DNA of 64,000 nucleotides from assembly GCA_964237235.1 (NCBI GenBank), contig CAXSGY010000001.1:248001-312000 (forward strand). The letters run 5' to 3'. The position numbers and the translations under genes were made by a program. The notes beneath the pieces were generated by a model. The model was given only the letters and a program-made list of their open reading frames with translations. It searched no databases and was not told where the DNA came from. The stretch's first letter is position 1, and each line of letters opens with the position of its first letter. Positions 59,404 through 64,000 of the stretch are shown here, piece by piece. The DNA is from GCA-002050365 sp964237235 (GTDB lineage: Bacteria; Acidobacteriota; Blastocatellia; Pyrinomonadales; Pyrinomonadaceae).

Positions 59404-60081
59404 CTACTTCGTTCCTTTCAGATTCAGCCGAATTACCACGTCGTCGCGGATTAAATCGTCGGTTTTGCCCGCATAAACGATGCCGAAATCTTTGCGGTTG
59501 ATGGAAAATTCCGATTCGACCGCGACATCTGCGTCGCCGACGGTGATTTTTGACGGAAATGTAATTGATTTTGTCTGACCGTGCAGAGTGAAATCGCCCG
59601 TTATCGTATAATTTCCCGCGCCTTTCGCCGCGTCAGGGACAATTTTCGTCGAAACGAAGGTCGCTTTCGGAAATTTTTCGACATCGAAGAAGTCCGCCGA
59701 TTTCAGATGCTGAACCAACTGGTCCGGGTCGGTGTAGATCGAAGCGGTGTCAATATCAACCGCGACTTTGCTTTCTTCCGGCTTCTTGTTGACCACATCA
59801 ATCGTGCCGGTAAAAGTTTTAAAACCGCCGTCATGCTTGCCGGTAACTTTCGAGCCGGTGAATTCGACCTTGGAATTATCGCCGTTGATTTTATAAGCCG
59901 TCCCTTTTGTTTCAAACGTCGTCGAAGGCGCGGTCACGGTTGAATTGCTCGCCGCGTTCGTCGGCGCGGTCGCGTTTGTCGTTGAATTGGTCGTCGTCGC
60001 CTTCGGTTTGTTCGCCGCCGGATCTTCGCACGCCGTTAAAAATATTGCCAAAGATAAAATGCCCAAAGCTAATTTTTTCAT
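59404..60081 (-). CDS. YceI-family lipoprotein
   Basis: A 225-residue protein with a lipoprotein signal (LTAC at about 18), a Thr/Asn/Ala-rich linker and a YceI lipocalin-like barrel: KINGDNSKVEFTGSK, GTIDVV, DFFDVEKFPKATFVSTKI, GDFTLHGQTK and FSINRKDFGI. YceI barrels bind isoprenoids such as polyprenyl or quinone chains. That fits a region rich in quinone-related enzymes. The start at 60081 is chosen for the signal; the longer frame runs through a dispersed repeat. Confidence 0.92.
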   Translation of the reverse strand: MKKLALGILSLAIFLTACEDPAANKPKATTTNSTTNATAPTNAASNSTVTAPSTTFETKGTAYKINGDNSKVEFTGSKVTGKHDGGFKTFTGTIDVVNKKPEESKVAVDIDTASIYTDPDQLVQHLKSADFFDVEKFPKATFVSTKIVPDAAKGAGNYTITGDFTLHGQTKSITFPSKITVGDADVAVESEFSINRKDFGIVYAGKTDDLIRDDVVIRLNLKGTK

Positions 60082-60111
60082 AAATTTACTCTCCAGATTT
60101 ATTGTTAAAAA

Positions 60112-60248
60112 TCGGAGCGCGGGCATCCTGCCCGCAATGAGCTTCGTTTTGACGCGAACAAAAATTTTGGTTAAATTCACGTTTTGAAACAAAACGAATA
60201 CTTTTCGCGCTTTCGCGCTCATAGTGGGCAAGATGCCCGCGCTCCGAC
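60112..60248. repeat. Dispersed inverted-repeat element, copy 2
   Basis: Ends TCGGAGCGCGGGCATCCTGC (60112 on) and, inverted, AAGATGCCCGCGCTCCGA (to about 60248) match over about 23 bases. It is the same family as 13641-13772. A frame through it gives a repeat peptide on the minus strand. Confidence 0.85.
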
Positions 60249-60260
60249 TGTCTGACATCA

Positions 60261-60878
60261 TCAATTTTTAGAAACCGTTCGCGTATTTGAATTTGACCAT
60301 TCGGACAGCAAATTTTCAAATTCGCTTTGCAAAGATTTTTCTTTGTCCTGTAAATACCAACGCTGAATTTTTTCCATTATGGCGGGTTTTTCCAGGTTTT
60401 GATTTTTCAACTCGTAAAACAAATCCATCGCTGCCGCCGCACGCGGTCCCCAAGTGCCGATTTCTTTGAGCGTCGTTGCGTCGAGCGCGATTAATTTCGG
60501 AATCGAACGCGAGTTATTGGTCAGATATGCGTCCATCAATTCCAAATTTTCGTCGCGCAAAACGTAGCGCGTTTCGATTGAATCAGACGCGGCGGCGATT
60601 TTTTCAATCGTCGGAATGTTCTGCGCCGCGTCGCCGCACCAGCCTTCGGTAATAATCAGCCAGATCATTTTCCGCCGGTTATTTTTCGCTTTTTCGACGA
60701 GCGAATCGTTTAATTTTACCGTTTTTTCAAGCCGATGCATTCGCTGGCGGTTTAATTTTCCGTAATTAAACATCGCTTCGGATTGATTCGCTCCGGTCGT
60801 TTTGCCGTCGAGCAAAAGGTCGTCAATCAGCTTGACGTATTCGGCAAAGGTCATTGATTTTTCGAGATATTCCTTCAT
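60261..60878 (-). CDS. Thioredoxin-fold protein with a single active-site cysteine
   Basis: A 205-residue soluble protein of the thioredoxin-like group seen in many Bacteroidetes and acidobacteria. The N-terminal helices precede LIITEGWCGDAAQNIPTI, where the CxxC is reduced to C-G-D-A, and RSIPKLIALD contains the cis-Pro. Disulfide exchange by a two-Cys mechanism is therefore not possible. Its ATG region overlaps the PNPOx-like gene by 4 bases. Confidence 0.86.
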   Translation of the reverse strand: MKEYLEKSMTFAEYVKLIDDLLLDGKTTGANQSEAMFNYGKLNRQRMHRLEKTVKLNDSLVEKAKNNRRKMIWLIITEGWCGDAAQNIPTIEKIAAASDSIETRYVLRDENLELMDAYLTNNSRSIPKLIALDATTLKEIGTWGPRAAAAMDLFYELKNQNLEKPAIMEKIQRWYLQDKEKSLQSEFENLLSEWSNSNTRTVSKN

Positions 60879-61492
60879 AATTTTTCGGCTTTCAATCGCT
60901 CGATTTCCCTCTTCAATTCTTCAATCTGTTCGTTCAAAGGCGCGACTATTTGTCTGATTTGCTCAATCGTGTAACGCGGCGTGATGTGTTGCGGGCAATT
61001 CCAATTAAACGCTTTGACGCGCAAAATAACGGCTCGTTCGATTTTCGCTTCGTAATTTTCATCGCGCAGCTTTTCGATTAATTCGGGCGCGTCCGCCGCG
61101 TCTCTGACTTCGGCTTCGGCAAAAATTTTCAAACGGCGGCGATTCGCATAATCCATCAAAAATAGAGCGACGCGGTTATTTCCCGACAAATTCCCGACGC
61201 TGATATATTGCAGATTGCCGCGAAAATCGGCGAATCCGAGCGTCTGTTCGTCTAGAATTTTCAGAAAACCGGCGCGCCCGCCGCGAAATTGAACATACGG
61301 CTGATTTTGTTCGCCGATGGTCGCCATATAAAAACCGTCGCAGCGTTCGATAAAATCAATCTCCGCGTCGGACAGCGCGATTTTTTCGGCGCGTTCGTCT
61401 TCGATTCGTTCAAACCGCCGACGCGAACCGTATCGCTCCTGCGCTCTTTTTACGTCCGGCGTAAACGCGATGTCGTAAAAATTATTCGCCAT
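60875..61492 (-). CDS. Pyridoxamine 5'-phosphate oxidase-like FMN-binding protein
   Basis: A 205-residue split-barrel flavoprotein. Features are DFIERCDGFYMATIGEQNQPY, FRGGRAGFLKILDEQTLGFADF and NNRVALFLMDYANRRRLKIF. It resembles PNPOx-like oxidoreductases acting on small molecules, not true PdxH. A coiled-coil C-terminus (EQIEELKREIERLKAEKL) is added. Four-base overlap with the thioredoxin-fold gene. Confidence 0.9.
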   Translation of the reverse strand: MANNFYDIAFTPDVKRAQERYGSRRRFERIEDERAEKIALSDAEIDFIERCDGFYMATIGEQNQPYVQFRGGRAGFLKILDEQTLGFADFRGNLQYISVGNLSGNNRVALFLMDYANRRRLKIFAEAEVRDAADAPELIEKLRDENYEAKIERAVILRVKAFNWNCPQHITPRYTIEQIRQIVAPLNEQIEELKREIERLKAEKL

Positions 61493-61552
61493 TTGAATAA
61501 ATTTAAAAATCTACTGCACCAATTTTAATAAAATATTGCTGAAACGCAGAAA

Positions 61553-61655
61553 CCACAGATAAACGCCGATCATTTCGGAAGATAAATTCCAAAAAATCGT
61601 TTTCGCTTTTTCATCTCTGAAAAAGCAATTTTTGTTTGCGTCTATCTGCGATTTT
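61553..61655. repeat. CACAGATAAACGCCGAT / ATCTGCG repeat pair
   Basis: A degenerate hairpin of the CGCAGAT family between the PNPOx-like start and the nitroreductase stop. The whole 61493-61702 gap shows no gene. Confidence 0.65.
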
Positions 61656-61702
61656 CCCGCATCTTCCCTTGTTCGCATTTTTCTTCCCTCTGTTCGTTAA
61701 AA

Positions 61703-62356
61703 TCAAATTCTTTGAATTAATTCTTCTTTCGGAAAACGCACTTTCGGCAAATTTACAAGCCAATCCGCTTCGGCGTTTCGATAACCGACGGCGCATAAAA
61801 CGACCGCCGAATAATCCTCTAAACCGAGAATTTCGTTGAATTGCGCCGCGTCGAAACCTTCAATCGGGGTCGCGTCAATTTCCAGAAGCGCGGCAGTCTC
61901 CAACAAAAATCCGAGCGCGATGTAAGCCTGGCGCGAATTCCACGTTTCGATATAATTGCTGTCAACCGCTCTTTTCGCCGCGCCCTTCATCGTGTTTTCA
62001 TAATCGCTCAAATTTTCGCGCGACGTGCCGCGCACTTCTATAATGCGCTCAACATAATGTTCGATGTCGGCATCGCTCAAGGTTTTTCTATAAGCGACGA
62101 CGACCAGATGCGAGCTGTCCGTAATCTGCGGCTGATTCCACGCCGCCGGTTTTAATTTCTCTTTCATCGCCTGATCGGTAACGACGATAAATTTATACGG
62201 CTGGATTCCGAAACTCGACGGCGCGAGCGTCAGCGAATTTTCCAGAATTTCCCAATCCGCGTCGGAAATTTTTCGCGCCGCATCATAATTTTTTGTCGCA
62301 TAACGCCAGTTTAATTGTTCGATAATTGCCTTTCCGTGTAATGAATTGCTTGCCAT
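61703..62356 (-). CDS. Nitroreductase family NAD(P)H-dependent oxidoreductase
   Basis: A 217-residue FMN nitroreductase of the NfsB/YfkO type. WRYATKNYDAARKI, LTLAPSSFGIQPYKFIVV, RQAYIALGFLLETAALLEIDATPIEGFD and VVLCAVGYRNAEADW are typical. It can reduce nitroaromatics and quinones by two electrons. The ATG at 62356 has a GGAG site. A TGTAAC-type operator lies 37-55 bases upstream, after the Rrf2 gene, so Rrf2 control is strongly suggested. Confidence 0.95.
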   Translation of the reverse strand: MASNSLHGKAIIEQLNWRYATKNYDAARKISDADWEILENSLTLAPSSFGIQPYKFIVVTDQAMKEKLKPAAWNQPQITDSSHLVVVAYRKTLSDADIEHYVERIIEVRGTSRENLSDYENTMKGAAKRAVDSNYIETWNSRQAYIALGFLLETAALLEIDATPIEGFDAAQFNEILGLEDYSAVVLCAVGYRNAEADWLVNLPKVRFPKEELIQRI

Positions 62357-62392
62357 TTTTATAAATTTTCTCCGTGTTTGATTTAACGCTTT

Positions 62393-62411
62393 TGTAACAA
62401 CTTTAGCTACA
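62393..62411 (-). promoter_or_regulatory. TGTAAC-type operator before the nitroreductase gene
   Basis: TGTAACAACTTTAGCTACA matches the Rrf2 site (62878-62896) at 17 of 19 bases. It sits in the 71-base gap between the Rrf2 stop and the nitroreductase start. Confidence 0.75.
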
Positions 62412-62427
62412 AATGCGAATAAAAAAA

Positions 62428-62874
62428 TTAACTCAAAACTTTTTTGCCGCCGCAGCCGACTTTTTCGACTGCTTCCAAGACGCTCTGCAAAGAAAACTGC
62501 GCCAGCCTCGCTTCGACGACATCGTTGATTTCCGATTGCAATTTCTCCAAAACGCATCGGATATTTTTGCCAATCGAACAATCTTCGTTCGTTTCGCGGC
62601 GCAGAGCAAATGTGTTTCCGCACGAAACGGCTTTGTGAACGTCCGCCAGATTTATCTGTTTGGGACATTTTGCCAATCGCGTTCCGCCGTTCGCGCCGGT
62701 TTGTGAAACGACTAATTTCGCTTCGCTCAAATCGCCCAAAATCCGCCTGATAACGACCGGATTGGTTTTGACGCTTACGGCGATATAATCCGACTTCACA
62801 TTGTTGCCTTCGCCCGCTTTGGCGAGAACCGTCAAAATGTGAACTGCGATTGCAAATTGACTGTTAGCTGCCAT
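62428..62874 (-). CDS. Rrf2-family transcriptional regulator
   Basis: A 148-residue winged-helix repressor. The N-terminal FAIAVHILTVLAKAG, VIRRILGDLSEAKLV (recognition helix region) and TGANGGTRLAK (wing) are typical of Rrf2. Cysteines at 70, 85, 99, 107 and 141 do not follow the C-x5-C-x5-C spacing of IscR, so a thiol switch is more likely than an Fe-S cluster. It precedes the nitroreductase and has its own operator in a leaderless-looking promoter. Confidence 0.93.
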   Translation of the reverse strand: MAANSQFAIAVHILTVLAKAGEGNNVKSDYIAVSVKTNPVVIRRILGDLSEAKLVVSQTGANGGTRLAKCPKQINLADVHKAVSCGNTFALRRETNEDCSIGKNIRCVLEKLQSEINDVVEARLAQFSLQSVLEAVEKVGCGGKKVLS

Positions 62875-62877
62875 AAC

Positions 62878-62913
62878 TGTAACAAGTTTAGTTACAAATT
62901 CAATCGCTGTCAA
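62878..62913 (-). promoter_or_regulatory. Rrf2 promoter with embedded operator, leaderless
   Basis: On the minus strand TTGACA (62908-62913), a 17-base spacer and TAAACT (62885-62890) make a promoter ending 11 bases before the ATG. The 19-base palindrome TGTAACAAGTTTAGTTACA (62878-62896) covers the -10. Transcription would start at or within a few bases of the ATG, with no room for a ribosome site. Confidence 0.75.
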
Positions 62914-62942
62914 GCGCAAAGTTTGAATTTGTGAAAATCATT

Positions 62943-64000
62943 TTACGATTCGACGATTCTAATATTTCGCCGCGCTAATTCGGCGACGAATTTCTCAGCG
63001 TCAATCGCCAATTCCTGCGGAGTCGCGCCGCGCATTTTGACCGCGCCGCTTGCCGCCGTCTGCGCGATGATCGAAGCGGGAAAAGCGGTCGTCCGCATCA
63101 TCGCGCTCAATTTCGTTGTCTCATCAAATTTATCAACGATGTCGTAGCGAAGCGTTTTCGTTTTGCCGTCCTTTAAGCCGGCAAAATCGAGGCGAATCAA
63201 AACATAATCGGGTTCGTCCGCCGGAAGATTTTTTTGCAGAACCGCGCCCAAAATTTTGCGCGGCGTAACCTTCGCATAATCGGCGACGATTTCATCGCTC
63301 GAACATAAACCCAAATCAATCATCGTTTTGAATTTATCGCAGTGTCCGGCGTAGCGAATCGTTTTGTAATCGAGTTCTTTGATTTTCCCGAAAAAAGTGT
63401 CGGGCAAGGTTGAAGTTCCGCCGGAAGTTTGAAACGCTTCGAGCGCGGGAAAATTGTCGAATTCTAAAGTTTCGAGTTCGGTCATCGAATCAACTTCCAC
63501 AATTTTGCCGTCGCGGACGACGCGCGCCGGTTCGACGTATTCGTTGATTAAGCCTTCGACCGAGAAAACGAGTTGATAATCGAGCGGCGGCTGCGGATTT
63601 TGCGGCAAACCGCCGACGCGGATGTGAATTTCGGCGATTTCGTCAAATTGATTCGCGCCGCGCATCGCCAGAATCGAAACCATTCCGGGCGCGAGTCCGC
63701 AATCGGGAACGATATTGATTCCAGCGTTTTTCGCCTCCGCGTCGAGTGCGAGCTGCGCGTCAACGATGTAATTATTGCCGCCCAAATCGCAAAAATTCGT
63801 CTTCGTTTCAATCGCGGCTTTTGAAAGCTCGACGTTATACCAGTAATTAACGCACGAAATCGCCGCGTCGTGTCCGCGCATCAGCGCAACCGAATCGGCG
63901 TAATTTGAAACGTCAATTTGTTTGATTTTGAGCTTGGGACTGTCAATGTCGGCGGCGATTTTTTCAGCCTTGCCGAAATCCGCGTCGGCGACGGTAACGC
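62943..64000 (-). CDS. Saccharopine dehydrogenase family protein, N-terminus missing
   Basis: The frame runs open off the right edge; 351 residues are visible, and the Rossmann GxGxxG lies outside the window. KIAADIDSPKLKIKQIDVSN, AAISCVNYWYNVELSKAAIE, FCDLGGNNYIVDAQ and PDCGLAPGMVSILA are typical of saccharopine/carboxynorspermidine dehydrogenase-like proteins. It may work in lysine or polyamine-related metabolism. It is the first gene upstream of the Rrf2 promoter on the minus strand. Confidence 0.87.
   Translation of the reverse strand, partial: VTVADADFGKAEKIAADIDSPKLKIKQIDVSNYADSVALMRGHDAAISCVNYWYNVELSKAAIETKTNFCDLGGNNYIVDAQLALDAEAKNAGINIVPDCGLAPGMVSILAMRGANQFDEIAEIHIRVGGLPQNPQPPLDYQLVFSVEGLINEYVEPARVVRDGKIVEVDSMTELETLEFDNFPALEAFQTSGGTSTLPDTFFGKIKELDYKTIRYAGHCDKFKTMIDLGLCSSDEIVADYAKVTPRKILGAVLQKNLPADEPDYVLIRLDFAGLKDGKTKTLRYDIVDKFDETTKLSAMMRTTAFPASIIAQTAASGAVKMRGATPQELAIDAEKFVAELARRNIRIVES

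Noticed and set aside
42983..62356. Secondary-metabolite gene cluster
   Set aside because: No polyketide, peptide or terpene synthase is present; the oxidoreductases are generic and parted by repeats.

Overview
The window reads as chromosomal DNA of an acidobacterium, most likely class Blastocatellia (Pyrinomonadaceae-like). This placement is inferred from base composition near 50% GC, Gram-negative envelope genes (RND pump, TolC), and three secreted proteins ending in the FG-GAP-like 'DxDGDGKxD...FRPSxGxWYI...QFG' repeats common in that group. Intergenic spaces carry many short dispersed hairpin repeats. No phage, plasmid, CRISPR or transposase gene is visible.

Layout. 1-4.1 kb: end of an RND efflux pump gene, a small membrane protein and a TolC-type channel. 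4.2-9.3 kb: radA, an AT-rich lipoprotein, a hicA/hicB module lodged between a dead copy and a live copy of a DUF427 gene, and a DUF6986 aldolase-like gene. 9.3-13.5 kb: PilZ protein, bacilliredoxin, and a CpxA/CpxR-like pair divergent from a CpxP/Spy-like gene. 13.6-19.3 kb: secreted intradiol dioxygenase, HupE-like protein and two FG-GAP repeat proteins. 19.3-28.8 kb: L,D-transpeptidase, rarA, tsaE, nnr, an HNH protein beside tRNA-Arg(CCT), apt, acylphosphatase, a chlorite-dismutase-family protein, thiD and thiE. 28.8-32.4 kb: a 3.6-kb segment bounded by 29-bp direct repeats and carrying one 1006-residue surface-type protein. 32.4-39.2 kb: TPR protein, NDP-sugar pyrophosphorylase, mutM, and a SAM-II-type riboswitch with terminator ahead of a homocysteine methyltransferase/MTHFR fusion. 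39.3-64 kb: trxA, OsmC, then about 21 kb read almost entirely from the minus strand and packed with NAD(P)H and flavin oxidoreductases (AKR, SDR, MDR, LLM, old yellow enzyme, Zn-alcohol dehydrogenase, NmrA-like, nitroreductase), glutathione peroxidase, an O-methyltransferase and YceI. It ends in an Rrf2 regulator and a saccharopine-dehydrogenase-like gene cut by the right edge.

How the parts connect. A 19-bp palindrome (TGTAACAAGTTTAGTTACA and close variants) occurs at the promoter of the Rrf2 gene, before the nitroreductase that follows it, and between trxA and a DUF3072 gene 22 kb away. This points to an Rrf2-controlled thiol/electrophile regulon tied to the oxidoreductase island. The Cpx-like genes have the E. 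coli divergent arrangement, with a repeated 11-bp motif in the shared gap. The metF-type gene appears to be controlled by S-adenosylmethionine through its leader RNA.
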